DNA of 64,000 bases from Streptomyces hayashii (GTDB lineage Bacteria; Actinomycetota; Actinomycetes; Streptomycetales; Streptomycetaceae). The notes below the pieces were generated by a model. The model worked only from the letters and a program-made list of their open reading frames with translations. It was not told the origin of the DNA and did not search any database. Both the position numbers and the translations under genes were made by a program. Each line of letters opens with the position of its first letter. Within the stretch, counting starts at the first letter, position 1. Below are positions 33,887-43,794 of this stretch, piece by piece. The stretch is taken from positions 124,001 to 188,000 of the forward strand of contig NZ_JAHHIU010000078.1 of NCBI RefSeq assembly GCF_024539815.1. The letters run 5' to 3'.

Positions 33887-36800
33887 TCAGTAGCCCGCCC
33901 CGTAGTCGTCGTCGCCCTGCGGCTGATCGATCTCGATGCTCGGCGTGTAGACCGGGCGCGACGCGCCCACGCCCACGGCATGCGCAGAGCGGCGGTGCGA
34001 GCCGCGGGTGCGGGAGGTCCCCGCGTCCTGAGAGATCACGTCGCGCTTGACCGCCGAGTCATCGACGGCGATCGCAGCGCTGTCCAGGCCCTGCGCCTCG
34101 GCGGAGCTCAGCTGATCGAGCTGCCGGGACATCTCCGCCCGGGCCTTCCGGGTCCCCGAGGACGCGAACTGCTCGTTCTTCTCGCCGTCGTAGACGCTCT
34201 CGCGGTTCTTGGCCGCCTGCACGAGCGCCTCGAAGCCACCGCCGTAGGCCATCCGGTCCATCACGGTGCCCCGCAGCGTCGGGTCCTCTTCGAGGTTGCG
34301 GATGAGCCCGGTTTTCGGGTCCTCCAGCGAACTGGCCACGCGGGCCACGTAGTCCGGGTTGACCGTGACGCCGAAGCCCTCTTTGGACTCGTAGAACTCG
34401 ATGAACTTCTTCTCCCACTCCTCGGCCGTGGCCTGGACGGGCTCACCGTCGAGGAATGCCGTGCGCCACTGACCGGGGCCGACGTGTTCGATGCTGCGGC
34501 CCCTCCAGAGCTCGCGGCCGGGGCCCTGGAGCATCGCGTACTTGTGCCGGGCCTCGGCGGCGTCGTGCTTGGCCTGCAGGATCGACTGGGTCACCGGGTA
34601 GGTGATCTCCAGGACGGCCTTGAGGTCTTCGCCGCGCAGCGCGCGCACGGCGCGCTGGCTGAACGAGCCGCCCAGGCCGGTGCCGTGAGCCTTGATTGCC
34701 GTGGCGAACATCGAGGCTTCCTGGTCGGCCTGCGTGATGCCGGGCGTGCCCTGCGCATCGCCCAGGTTCCGGGCGTAGTCGGTGAGCTTCTTCTCGCTGC
34801 CCTTGGCACCGGTCTCGACGCAGACCTCGCGCACGCTCTGCAGGTGCGCCTCGCGGTCCGAGAACGTCAGTGCCGCGCCGAACTCGCCACGCTGCGCCTG
34901 GCGGTACAGCGCGCTCAGCTCCTCCGTCACGACCTGCTGGTCGAGCTTGATGTCCTCAGGCGACTCTGCGCCCGTGAGCGCTTGCAGCCGGAGCCGGTTC
35001 GCCTCGCTGCGCGAGCTCTCCAGCTCCTCAGCCAGAGCAGTGTCCTTGGAGAGCGCGACCTGGGTGTCCAGCGAGACGTGCATGGCCAGCGGGTGCGAGC
35101 CGTCGCCCTTGACCACGCCGGTGTCCAGCAGGTTGGCCGGCACCGAGAGCTTCGCCAGGGCTTCCCCCTTGGCGGCCTCGCTGTGCAGCTTCACCACGGC
35201 GACCGCGTCGCCGTCGAAGTCGCCGTCGAAGCAGGCGTCCATCACCGGGTTGATCGCGGCACCGGTGAGCCGGTCGTCGATCGCGACCCGCATGTAACGC
35301 ACGCCGGCGTCACGGAGCACCGGGTCACGCCACACCAGCGCGTGGTCACCCTCGGCCAGCCCCAGCTGCTCGGCCTTGACCGAGCTCAGCGCAACCTGGT
35401 CGACGTCCAGCCGCGGGTCCGCAGTCCACACCATCGTCGCCGAGTCGGTCAGCCGCGAGGCCATCAGCCCGGTCTTGAAGATGTTGTTCTTGCCCGTGAG
35501 CACCCGGTTCTGCACGTCGGTCGTGATCGCCTCGAAGGCGCGCTGAGCGCGCGAGACCGACTCGCTCATGCCGCGGCGCACCTCGGAGCGCTTCTCCGCG
35601 GACAGACCCTGGCCGTCCAGCTGCTCGGTCATGTAGCGGTAGCGGCAGGCCTCGACGAAGACGTCCTGGTAGCTGCGGGTGTAGTCGTGCGTGACGGAGG
35701 ACCCGTCCTCGAACTCCTGGCCACTGCGCAGATGCGAGGACATCACCGGCAGCTTCCACGAGCTCGCGCTCACCGTCTCGGTCTGCTCACCGGTCGGATA
35801 CGTGAGCGGGAACGGGATCTCCATGTCGCCGCCGCGGTCGCCGATGAGATCGCCGAAGGACTTGCGCATCGCCGTGGTGTTCAGTCCCGGGAGCTGGCCC
35901 TCCTTGCGCGGCTGAGTGCGCAGCAGCTCGGGCATCGGGATGAACCGGCGCTCGGGGCGCTCGTCGATGCCCTCGGCCTGGCCGACCACCCGCAGCGTGC
36001 CGTCAGCCTCCATGTCCATGCCGGTCACCAGCAGGTACTCGCGCAGGTTCGACTCGGCCCCGCTGTTGTGGCCGTAGAACTCGTGCATGATCGCCGGGCA
36101 GTCCTGAGACTGCAGCGCCCAGGCCAGCTGCGAGGAGGCTTTGCGGCCCTTGCCAGCACGCACCTGCTCGTCGTCGTAGATCTTTGTCTTCTCGTCGACG
36201 GCCATGTGGGTGACCACGAAGCGCATCTCGCCCAGGGCACTCGGCCGCAGTTCTCCGTTGGGGGAGCGCAGGTCGGAGACGTTTCCGCTCATCAGCTCGC
36301 GCGCCGAGCCCGCGTTGCGCCGGGAGATCAGGCTGAACGGGCTCATCACCACGTCCAGGCCCGGGTTGGCCCGGAACCAGTTGACCTCTTCGACGACATC
36401 CTGCTCCTGCGCGTCCTGCAGCGGCATGTCCCGGTCGACGATTAGCGAGATCACGCCCTTGTTGCCGTGCAGATCCGAGATCTTGTCGCCCACGACGAGA
36501 TCGCGCTCCTGGCCGCCGGCGCCGCGGATGCGGTGGCGCTCGGCGAACTCCTTCGACACCACGATCGGGTCATCAGCGGTCCAGCCGCCGAAGGTCATCA
36601 GCGCCGTCTTCGCCGGCGCGGTGACCTCAGAAGACTGCATGATCGTCGAGGCCGTCATCTGCTGGCGGTCGAACGGGTCGTACCGCAGCGTCTCGAGCTC
36701 GGGGAGAGCCATGAGCGGCGCACGCTGTCCGGCCACGCTCTCGTCGCCCGGCACGATCCGGCCGTCGGCGTCGACCTGGGCCTGAGTGGTCAGGTACCGC

Positions 36801-39433
36801 ACGATGCCCTGGTTGGTCGCGCCTCCGGTCATCACCGGGTCGAAGTAGCCGCTGGGCGCAGCGACGTTGTTCCGGTCTTTGCCGGTGAGTACCGTCATGT
36901 TCCGCCCGCCGGTGAGCCGCCAAGCGTCGAAGCGGTTGTCGTCAGCCGGGTCAGTTTGGTCGCGCTGGGCCCGGTACTCGGCGTAGATCGTCGAGCCGGC
37001 CTTGATTTCGTTGGAGTAGCGCACACGGCGCGCCTCGGTCTGCAGGATCGCGGCCGTCCACTCGTCCAGGTGCTCCTTGATCTCGCCGGTGGACTCGTCG
37101 AGCTGGTACGTGGTGGCGCGCTCGATGAAGTCGAGCGGGTGCTTCGTGCCGTACAGCTGCGAGTAGACCGCGTTGAGCGAGGAGGGCTCGCCGGTCTCGC
37201 TGCGCCCGGCGATGAGGTCGCCGGCGATCTGGTACTGGATGCGCTCGTGCATGAGCTGCTCGTAGCCGCGCAGGCGCGTGCGTTCCTCGACCGAGGTCGG
37301 AGCCTCGCCCGGAGTCTGGGCCGTGATCGTGGCCTCGTAGCCCGGCACGACCAGGGCGTTATCCCCGCTGGCGAAGGCGGTGGTGATCTCGCCGTACTCG
37401 CCGACATCGAAGACCTGGCCGATCTCACCCGAGATCGGAGTCCCCTTGCCGTCACGGCGCTGCTTCTCGCCGCTCCAGCGGATGACGCCCTGCTCGTCGA
37501 CCAGGATCTCGGAGACCGTCGCCGCGTTGCGCTCGATGCTCTCGCGCACGGTGGCCCCGATGCGCCGCATGAATGCAGATTCGTGATCGGCGATCGGCAC
37601 GGAGCGCTCGGCGTCGAAGCGGACGAGCCGGTCCTTGAACCGGGTCGTCTGGAAGGTCGAGCCCATCATCTCGTCGGGGGAGATTCCGCAACGACGAAGC
37701 GCCGAGGCGAGGTTGTCGAGGTTCGACCACTGCCCGGTGGGGCTGGTCATGTACCGCGCCACCCGGTCCGGGTTGAAGCGCTGGTCGACCCACTCGCCGT
37801 CGACGTCGTGGGGCTCCGCCTCCCAGGTCCCGATGAGTTCGAAGGGGACGTCCTCGGCGTGCTGCCGGACCTTCTCGACGGCGGTGCCGCCGTAGACGAG
37901 GTTGCCCATCTCGGGCACTTCCTCGGCCTGCAACTCGCCGATCTCCTCCAGCCTTTCCTGGTACATCTCTTCGGTCGCCCCCGGGCGCAGCAGATCGCGG
38001 TGCGCGCCGGTGAGGACGTCCCAGTAGGAGCGCTGGATCGCAGCGACCTCAGAGTCAGCCGAGTACTCCGGCGGCTCGATCGCATCCAGCTGTCCGCCGG
38101 TTCGCTCCAGCTCGGCCTCAGCACGAGCGATCAGGTCTTCGACGCCAAGAGCTGCCTGCAGGTTCTCCCGCGCGCTCTCGACGGCGGCCTTCGCGTAGGC
38201 CTCAGCGGGCTGGGCGTCGATGAAGAAGGTCGGCAGGGAGCGGTTCTTCGCGTCCCGGCGCAGCATCACCTTCGACCCGGGCCGGGGACCGGACTCGCCC
38301 GGGGCCACATAGTTGCCGACCACGAACATCGACTCCCGGTCGACGTGGTAGCTGTCGGGCACATCCACCAGCGTGCGGCCACGGCCGCGCTCCTGGTGCG
38401 TCGTGCCCATCTCGCCGGCGGCGTGCCCCGGAAGATCCGTGCGCTCGATGCGGTGGCCCTGGGCGAAGCGCAGCAGTTGAACGGCCTCCGCCGGCGAGGG
38501 GGAGTAGACCGCCATGCCGCCGGGGACCCGGTAGTTCGTCGAGTAGCGCAGCACGGTGCCGTTGTCGTAGATCCGGGCTCCGGCGTACTCCTCCTGGCGC
38601 GTGTCGGTGAGGCGGATCTCCATGCCGGTCTGGGCGATCTTCGCCTTGATCTGACCGGGCTCGCGGTCGCGCATCACCTCGTAGGACACGCCCTGGGCCT
38701 TCAGCTCTTCGAGCAGTGCTGCCGAGCGTGCCACGGCGCGCCGGGACATGAAGCGGTTGCGGTCGACACGGTTCGTCTGGGGATCCCGGCCGCCGTCGAT
38801 GACCCACTCGCGGACCTGGTCGTACTCCTGCTGGCTCATCTTGTCCATCAGCGCGGTGAGCCCAGCGGCGTCATCGTTCGTCATCGCTCGGCCGGCCTCG
38901 AAAGGTTTGCCCTCGTCGTCGATGCGCCAGAGCACCATGTTCCCGCGACGGGGATCGGCCAGGGTCTCCACCTCGCCGCCGGCCACGCGTGCGATCGTCT
39001 CGTCCGGCAGGTACACCAGCGCAGTCCCGGCGCGCTTCACGGTCGCGCGTTCGGACCAGTCGGGGTCGTAGGGGCTGATCGGCAGCCGGGCCGACTTCGG
39101 GTCGGCCTGGGCACCGACGCCGGTGGCACGGATGAACTCCCGCTGCGACTGCTGGTAGCTCTCGTTCTGCGGGGAATGGTCACCGAACTGCGGCTCGTAG
39201 TCGGACACCTTCTCCGCGAATGCCTGGTCGATGGCGGTGAGGCAGTCCGTGACGCCCAGCCGCGGGTCGGCCAGCGCGGTGCCCCGCTGTCCGAGGATCT
39301 CGTCGACCCGGGCGCGGATCGCCTTGGCCTGGGAGATCGGGATGACCTGTCCGGTCTGATCCCGGGCCTGTTCGACTGCCTTGTAGTAGACGTACTCATA
39401 GAAGTACCTGCGCAGTCCGTGTGCCTTCTTCAT
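33887..39433 (-). CDS. Single-chain (fused beta-beta-prime) DNA-dependent RNA polymerase, YonO-like type
   Basis: 1848 aa from ATG 39433 (GGAGG 10 nt before; a TTG at 39439 would add two residues). The beta barrel is near residues 945-1050: ADDPIVVSKEF (cf. FEDAIVISE of RpoB), VVGDKISDLHGNKGVIS (K984, H989, K992), then MSPFSLISRRNAGSARELMS (cf. LNPLGVPSRMNIGQILE). The beta-prime barrel is near 1370-1450: WRDPVLRDAG, INPVMDACFDGDFDGDAVAV with catalytic Asp 1405, 1407 and 1409 (cf. NADFDGDQMAV), then the NLLDTGVVKGDGSHPL stretch. Beta precedes beta-prime in one chain, as in SPbeta YonO. ITYPVTQSILQAKH (about 1650) may be the trigger-loop region. No sigma or omega gene adjoins. Own promoter region at 39460-39511. 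Confidence 0.9.
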   Translation of the reverse strand: MKKAHGLRRYFYEYVYYKAVEQARDQTGQVIPISQAKAIRARVDEILGQRGTALADPRLGVTDCLTAIDQAFAEKVSDYEPQFGDHSPQNESYQQSQREFIRATGVGAQADPKSARLPISPYDPDWSERATVKRAGTALVYLPDETIARVAGGEVETLADPRRGNMVLWRIDDEGKPFEAGRAMTNDDAAGLTALMDKMSQQEYDQVREWVIDGGRDPQTNRVDRNRFMSRRAVARSAALLEELKAQGVSYEVMRDREPGQIKAKIAQTGMEIRLTDTRQEEYAGARIYDNGTVLRYSTNYRVPGGMAVYSPSPAEAVQLLRFAQGHRIERTDLPGHAAGEMGTTHQERGRGRTLVDVPDSYHVDRESMFVVGNYVAPGESGPRPGSKVMLRRDAKNRSLPTFFIDAQPAEAYAKAAVESARENLQAALGVEDLIARAEAELERTGGQLDAIEPPEYSADSEVAAIQRSYWDVLTGAHRDLLRPGATEEMYQERLEEIGELQAEEVPEMGNLVYGGTAVEKVRQHAEDVPFELIGTWEAEPHDVDGEWVDQRFNPDRVARYMTSPTGQWSNLDNLASALRRCGISPDEMMGSTFQTTRFKDRLVRFDAERSVPIADHESAFMRRIGATVRESIERNAATVSEILVDEQGVIRWSGEKQRRDGKGTPISGEIGQVFDVGEYGEITTAFASGDNALVVPGYEATITAQTPGEAPTSVEERTRLRGYEQLMHERIQYQIAGDLIAGRSETGEPSSLNAVYSQLYGTKHPLDFIERATTYQLDESTGEIKEHLDEWTAAILQTEARRVRYSNEIKAGSTIYAEYRAQRDQTDPADDNRFDAWRLTGGRNMTVLTGKDRNNVAAPSGYFDPVMTGGATNQGIVRYLTTQAQVDADGRIVPGDESVAGQRAPLMALPELETLRYDPFDRQQMTASTIMQSSEVTAPAKTALMTFGGWTADDPIVVSKEFAERHRIRGAGGQERDLVVGDKISDLHGNKGVISLIVDRDMPLQDAQEQDVVEEVNWFRANPGLDVVMSPFSLISRRNAGSARELMSGNVSDLRSPNGELRPSALGEMRFVVTHMAVDEKTKIYDDEQVRAGKGRKASSQLAWALQSQDCPAIMHEFYGHNSGAESNLREYLLVTGMDMEADGTLRVVGQAEGIDERPERRFIPMPELLRTQPRKEGQLPGLNTTAMRKSFGDLIGDRGGDMEIPFPLTYPTGEQTETVSASSWKLPVMSSHLRSGQEFEDGSSVTHDYTRSYQDVFVEACRYRYMTEQLDGQGLSAEKRSEVRRGMSESVSRAQRAFEAITTDVQNRVLTGKNNIFKTGLMASRLTDSATMVWTADPRLDVDQVALSSVKAEQLGLAEGDHALVWRDPVLRDAGVRYMRVAIDDRLTGAAINPVMDACFDGDFDGDAVAVVKLHSEAAKGEALAKLSVPANLLDTGVVKGDGSHPLAMHVSLDTQVALSKDTALAEELESSRSEANRLRLQALTGAESPEDIKLDQQVVTEELSALYRQAQRGEFGAALTFSDREAHLQSVREVCVETGAKGSEKKLTDYARNLGDAQGTPGITQADQEASMFATAIKAHGTGLGGSFSQRAVRALRGEDLKAVLEITYPVTQSILQAKHDAAEARHKYAMLQGPGRELWRGRSIEHVGPGQWRTAFLDGEPVQATAEEWEKKFIEFYESKEGFGVTVNPDYVARVASSLEDPKTGLIRNLEEDPTLRGTVMDRMAYGGGFEALVQAAKNRESVYDGEKNEQFASSGTRKARAEMSRQLDQLSSAEAQGLDSAAIAVDDSAVKRDVISQDAGTSRTRGSHRRSAHAVGVGASRPVYTPSIEIDQPQGDDDYGAGY

Positions 39434-39454
39434 AGTCAATCAGCCTCCTGTGGA

Positions 39455-39511
39455 CGCTCGGGGTTACATAAGTATGTATAGAGCCTACTCTGCCTATCGA
39501 AAGGAAGTTAG
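39455..39511 (-). promoter_or_regulatory. Promoter region of the RNA polymerase operon with recurrent box
   Basis: Minus strand: CTAACTTCCTTTCGATAGGC (39492-39511), then GGCTCTATACATACTTATG. TTTCGA and TATACA are 16 nt apart. GGCTnTATAnnATACTnAT also appears upstream of the gene at 45861. Confidence 0.55.
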
Positions 39512-39525
39512 GGGTCATCCAGAAA

Positions 39526-39577
39526 GGCCAGTGCCGAGGCAGTCTCCCTTAGTCGAGAGACGACCTCGGCACTGGCC
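39526..39577 (-). terminator. Terminator of the coupling-protein gene
   Basis: GGCCAGTGCCGAGG and CCTCGGCACTGGCC, fourteen perfect pairs with an inner GTCTC/GAGAC stem. Confidence 0.8.
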
Positions 39578-39610
39578 GTGATCCTTGGCTGGCCCCCAAG
39601 TGGCCGTCGG

Positions 39611-42600
39611 CTACTTCGAGTTCATCTCGATGGCCATGGCCCGGTCGAACCGGCCCTCGGCCAGCACCTCCCAGCTCGGCAGTGAGGCCAGGTACTGGTA
39701 GAAGGCCGAGTGGACCATCACCGTCGCCAGGGACTTCAGGTCCTCCTCGGTGACGTCCCCCTCCGCGAACACCCGCGAGTCCTCGTCGTTCACATGGCCG
39801 TTGATCCGGCGGGCCGCATGGGCGTACGCGTCCGAGCGGATCTGGCTGATGTACGTCTGAGACCCGTCGGCGCTGCGCAGCTCGCCGTCGCCGCCGACCG
39901 AGAAGTGCTCGCGATCCTGTTCCAACTCGGTCTGCGCCGACTTGTAGGCCTCACCGATCTCGATGTCCAGGCTCTTGACCTTCGCCGAGCCGTCGGGGTT
40001 GACCAGCATCTCCTTGCTGATCGTCCCCTCGGCGTAGAGCAGACGCTGCCGCTCGACGCTGACCGCCTGACTCTCGGCGACCGCAACCCCGACCTCGACG
40101 TTCTCGATGAACTGGTCCTCGTCGAACATGCTCATCCCCTCGTACGCGTCGGGGTCGACGACCACCGGAGCGTTGGGGTCCTGGCCCTCGTCGACCGTGG
40201 TCATCGTCGTGATGACCTCCATGACCTCGTCGGCGTAGACATCGGGATCCAGGCGCTCGATGTCGACCTCCTGGTAGCCGTAGATCTCCTTGTACTGCGC
40301 CTTCGCGTCTGCGGCCTTGACTGCCTGCCGCATGCGCTTCTCCAGCATCTTCACGAAGTCGGGCTGGTTCATCCGCACGTCGAAGTCCATGGCACTGGAC
40401 AGCGTCGGGATCGTCTGCAGCGAGTACGTGTGCCCCGGGTGCTTGATCGTGTTGCCCAGCAGCCGGAACGACATCGGCAGGATCGTCTGGTTGCGGTTCC
40501 AGATCGGCGCGTCGCCGGCCCGGAAGACGATCGAGTTGCGCGGCGAGAGGAATGCCATGTCGTTGTAGCTGATCAGCGGCTCTTCCTTGGTGTTCATCGT
40601 GTAGGAGACCCGGCCCTCGGTCTTGCCGCCGATGACCTTGTCGAGATCCTGGCTGATCTGCTTGCTGTCACGGTACGACCGGTGCGTCTTGCCGCTCATC
40701 TTCTCCAGCGTCTCGATCATCGAATCGTCCGTGGACTTCAAGAAGACGATGTTCGAGGTGTTGCCCTGCACGATCTTGTCGACGCTCTCGCCGTAGACGT
40801 CGCGCAGCTGCTGCAGGGTCTGCAGGATGAGCGTGAACTGCTGCTCCTGGCCCAGGCCGATGGAGAGCATCGTCTCGAAGCCGTCGATGCCTTTGCCCTC
40901 GGACTGCAGGTTGCCGAGCTCGTCGAGCATGAACCGCGTGCGGTAGAGCGGCTTCTGGTTCGACTTCGTCATGTACGCCTGGTCGGCGCTCACATCGAAC
41001 AGCTGCTTGACCAGGATCAGGATCAGCTTCGCGTACTTCATCAGGTGGGGTGGAGTCACCAGGAACAGCGCCTTGGGGGACTCCGAGTAGCGCGACAGCG
41101 TCTGCGTGATCGCCCGTGCCTGGTACGAGACCTTCTCCGGGTTGCCGACGCCGGAGAAGTCGAGTCGCGTGTCCGGGTAGAGCGTGTCCCCGGGCTGGAA
41201 GGACAGGATCTTCCCGTCCCGGGTGCCGCCCTCACGCACCGGCTTCAGCTCACGCATCACGCCGTTCTTCACGATCTTATTGCCCGTCACCGGCTCGACC
41301 ACGTAGTGCCGGCCGTTGAGCGAGACCTGGTAGTTCTTCGTGAAGCTGAAGTAGAAGGTGCGCACCAGCATCTTTGTCTGCGGGTTGACCAGCTCCAGCT
41401 TGAGCCAGGCCTCGTCGTCAGGGAACTTGCCCTTGAAGTTGTACCGGGCCCAACCCTCGCGGCCGACGATCTCCTCGTGCTCGAAGTCCTCACCCAGGTT
41501 CTCGGTGAACATCGGGTCCGCGTAGGCCGACCACACGGCTTGCTGACCGACGAGGTGGTCGCGCTTGACGTAGTTCGGCGCGAAGCGCACGCCGAGGCGA
41601 CGCGGGAAGCTCAGGCCGGCCAGGTCGGTGTTCTGCGAGGGCTTGCCCGAGGTCAGCGTCGAGATCGTGGGGTCGGTGAAGAACGACATGGCGGTGATCG
41701 CGATTCCGTACACCGAGGCCAGCATCTTCTCCGCCCCGGCCATCGAGCGCAGCGCGTTGTGGGCGTTGCCCACCAGCGTGCGCATGTTGTTGCGGGGCAG
41801 CTCCTCGCTCGCGTTGAAGTACAGGCTGAGCATGTCCTGATCGGCCTTGCCCTCCCACATGAAGGCCTGGGCCGCAGCCTTCTCCTGCTCCTCGGCCAGG
41901 GCGTCCTCGTTGTTCTCGAACTCGCCGGCCTTGACCCGCTTCTCCAGCTCGGCCTCAGGGTTCTTGATCTTCTTCGAGCTCATCTGCACGAAGAGCTGGT
42001 AGCAGTTGTAGAGCGTGGCCTTGCCCCAGAGGTCATCGAGCTTCTGCTCCAGCAGCGCCGGTTCCATATTCAGCACGGCTGCGGCGCTGCGCAGCTCCCG
42101 CTCCTCCTCCAGATAGAAGTCGATGAGTCCGTAGGCCGCGCGCTTGAAGGCGTTGTTGGCGGCGTTGGGCCAGACCGGGTCCTCGCCGCCGTCGAGCGGA
42201 AAGAAGATCCCGGCGATGTTCTCCACGTACAGCGCGCACTTGGTGAAGTTGCCCTCACGCGCCGCGTCGGCCGCCAGTCCCAGGGGGTTGTAGATGTCGG
42301 TCTTCATGGAGTTGATCAGGTTGAACTGCACCGGCTCGAACCCGCGTGTGACCAGGGGCACGTAGTTCTTCACCAACAACTCGCCCTTGGGGTCATTGAT
42401 GACCATGTTCGAGGGCTTCTTCTCCCGCGACCACATGTCGATGATCGGCTCGATGTACGTCTGGCCCTTACCGGCTCGGGTGATGGCCAGCACCATGGTG
42501 TTCACCGGCGCGGTATCGACCACGTACGCCCCGGCCGGGCGCTGGACCTCGTACGCCGGGAACTCCCAGTCCTTCTTGATCAGGTCAGCGACGGTCTTGT

Positions 42601-43657
42601 ACGTGTCCGATCCGAAGCCGAGCTTGTCCCGGTTCTTGCCGTCAGGGTTGTACGGGATCCGTGCCGTGTCGTACTTCTGCCGCAGCGTCTTGTCATCGGG
42701 GAGCCCGGATGCCTCGAACAGCTCGTCGCCGAAGTCTTCGTCGATGATCGGCAGGGTCTGCGTGAGCGGATCGCCCTCGTCGTCGTCCATGACCTCGCCG
42801 GCGTAGTAGACGAGGTTCCCCCCCTCATCGATGACGTCCTTCTTGGCGCGCTGGGCGACCTCGACGGTGCCCAGGCCCTTCTTCTTGAGCATCATGTGGC
42901 TGAGCATCGAGCTGACCTGCACGCTCGAGTGAGCACCGGCGTCGGGGAACCAGTCGTAGTTCTGCTGGATCTCTTCCGGCAGGGAGATGTGCTGGTCGTT
43001 CTGGTACTGGTTGATGTCGCTCGTGGTGTTCATCAGGTTCGCCGCGGCGACCTTCCGCGAGAACCACGTACCGATGATGAGGGCGACCATCAGACCCGAG
43101 CCGAGCGTGATGAAGAGCTTGAACCCCGAGACGTCGGCCAGCTGCTCGCCGACCGTCGTCGCGCTCTTCTTGGGCTCAGCCGGCTTCTCGACGCTGGGCT
43201 TGCCGTCCTTCGCCGCGGTGTACCAGCTGGGGACCGGAACAGCCTCAGCGCTGTGGTAGCACTTCGCCTTCACGTCCGGGTTGCCGTCCTTGGCCAGGGG
43301 CCGGTAGCACTTCACGACTGAGCCGCCCGCACCCGTCGTGGTGTCCTGGACGTAGTACACGCTCGGCTTGCCGGTGCCGTTGCCGGGCACGCCCGAACCC
43401 ACGGACGCGCCCACCGAGAGCACCGCCGTGGCGATGAGCGAGTAGAAGACCCAGGCGACGATCGTCACCAGCACGCCGGTAATCACCGCGACGACGATGC
43501 CCGGTCTGGTCGACCTCAGAGTCAGGAACGTGCTGCGGTCCAGCTGCTGGTTGTCGTGGACGTCTCGGTTCGTCAGCGTCTCGCCGGGCGTCCGCGCCGA
43601 GATCTTGTCCCAGCTGCTCGCCTTCGGCCGTGTTGCCTTCCGCCTGTTCGTGGCCAT
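39611..43657 (-). CDS. VirD4/TraG-type coupling ATPase, 1348 aa
   Basis: The type IV coupling protein that would bring relaxase-bound DNA to the transfer channel. Two N-terminal membrane helices (about 52-85 and 172-195) enclose an extracytoplasmic segment. Walker A is TRAGKGQT (K397), followed by VINDPKGEL (D422), the VirD4 signature, and the second ATPase motif MLDELGNL (D912). TraG-like NTSNIVFLKSTDDSMIE follows near 970. It is about twice the length of VirD4; large insertions lie between the two ATPase motifs and a 250-aa C-terminal extension may bind substrate. ATG 43657 follows AAGGGATCACG. Hairpins flank it on both sides, so it is probably monocistronic. Confidence 0.9.
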   Translation of the reverse strand: MATNRRKATRPKASSWDKISARTPGETLTNRDVHDNQQLDRSTFLTLRSTRPGIVVAVITGVLVTIVAWVFYSLIATAVLSVGASVGSGVPGNGTGKPSVYYVQDTTTGAGGSVVKCYRPLAKDGNPDVKAKCYHSAEAVPVPSWYTAAKDGKPSVEKPAEPKKSATTVGEQLADVSGFKLFITLGSGLMVALIIGTWFSRKVAAANLMNTTSDINQYQNDQHISLPEEIQQNYDWFPDAGAHSSVQVSSMLSHMMLKKKGLGTVEVAQRAKKDVIDEGGNLVYYAGEVMDDDEGDPLTQTLPIIDEDFGDELFEASGLPDDKTLRQKYDTARIPYNPDGKNRDKLGFGSDTYKTVADLIKKDWEFPAYEVQRPAGAYVVDTAPVNTMVLAITRAGKGQTYIEPIIDMWSREKKPSNMVINDPKGELLVKNYVPLVTRGFEPVQFNLINSMKTDIYNPLGLAADAAREGNFTKCALYVENIAGIFFPLDGGEDPVWPNAANNAFKRAAYGLIDFYLEEERELRSAAAVLNMEPALLEQKLDDLWGKATLYNCYQLFVQMSSKKIKNPEAELEKRVKAGEFENNEDALAEEQEKAAAQAFMWEGKADQDMLSLYFNASEELPRNNMRTLVGNAHNALRSMAGAEKMLASVYGIAITAMSFFTDPTISTLTSGKPSQNTDLAGLSFPRRLGVRFAPNYVKRDHLVGQQAVWSAYADPMFTENLGEDFEHEEIVGREGWARYNFKGKFPDDEAWLKLELVNPQTKMLVRTFYFSFTKNYQVSLNGRHYVVEPVTGNKIVKNGVMRELKPVREGGTRDGKILSFQPGDTLYPDTRLDFSGVGNPEKVSYQARAITQTLSRYSESPKALFLVTPPHLMKYAKLILILVKQLFDVSADQAYMTKSNQKPLYRTRFMLDELGNLQSEGKGIDGFETMLSIGLGQEQQFTLILQTLQQLRDVYGESVDKIVQGNTSNIVFLKSTDDSMIETLEKMSGKTHRSYRDSKQISQDLDKVIGGKTEGRVSYTMNTKEEPLISYNDMAFLSPRNSIVFRAGDAPIWNRNQTILPMSFRLLGNTIKHPGHTYSLQTIPTLSSAMDFDVRMNQPDFVKMLEKRMRQAVKAADAKAQYKEIYGYQEVDIERLDPDVYADEVMEVITTMTTVDEGQDPNAPVVVDPDAYEGMSMFDEDQFIENVEVGVAVAESQAVSVERQRLLYAEGTISKEMLVNPDGSAKVKSLDIEIGEAYKSAQTELEQDREHFSVGGDGELRSADGSQTYISQIRSDAYAHAARRINGHVNDEDSRVFAEGDVTEEDLKSLATVMVHSAFYQYLASLPSWEVLAEGRFDRAMAIEMNSK

Positions 43658-43730
43658 CGTGATCCCTTAATCTCGAGCCTCGCTCGTCCTGCTGTCCTGC
43701 TGTCCAGTTGCGCCTGCCTGCGCAGACGAC

Positions 43731-43764
43731 GACGGCGCATGGGGAATGCGCCCCATGCGCCGTC
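43731..43764 (-). terminator. Terminator after the coiled-coil gene
   Basis: GACGGCGCATGGGG and CCCCATGCGCCGTC, fourteen perfect pairs, 6-nt loop. Confidence 0.85.
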
Positions 43765-43794
43765 AGATCACCCCGTCGGTCATGACCGGTCCGC

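Noticed and set aside
33830..36445. Very long plus-strand ORF opposite the RNA polymerase, and similar ones at 36467-39481, 39710-43321 and 46110-48761
   Set aside because: Antisense shadows caused by high GC content. Their sequences are Leu/Arg/Val/His-biased repeats of codon mirrors, with no domains, and the minus-strand frames carry strong motifs.
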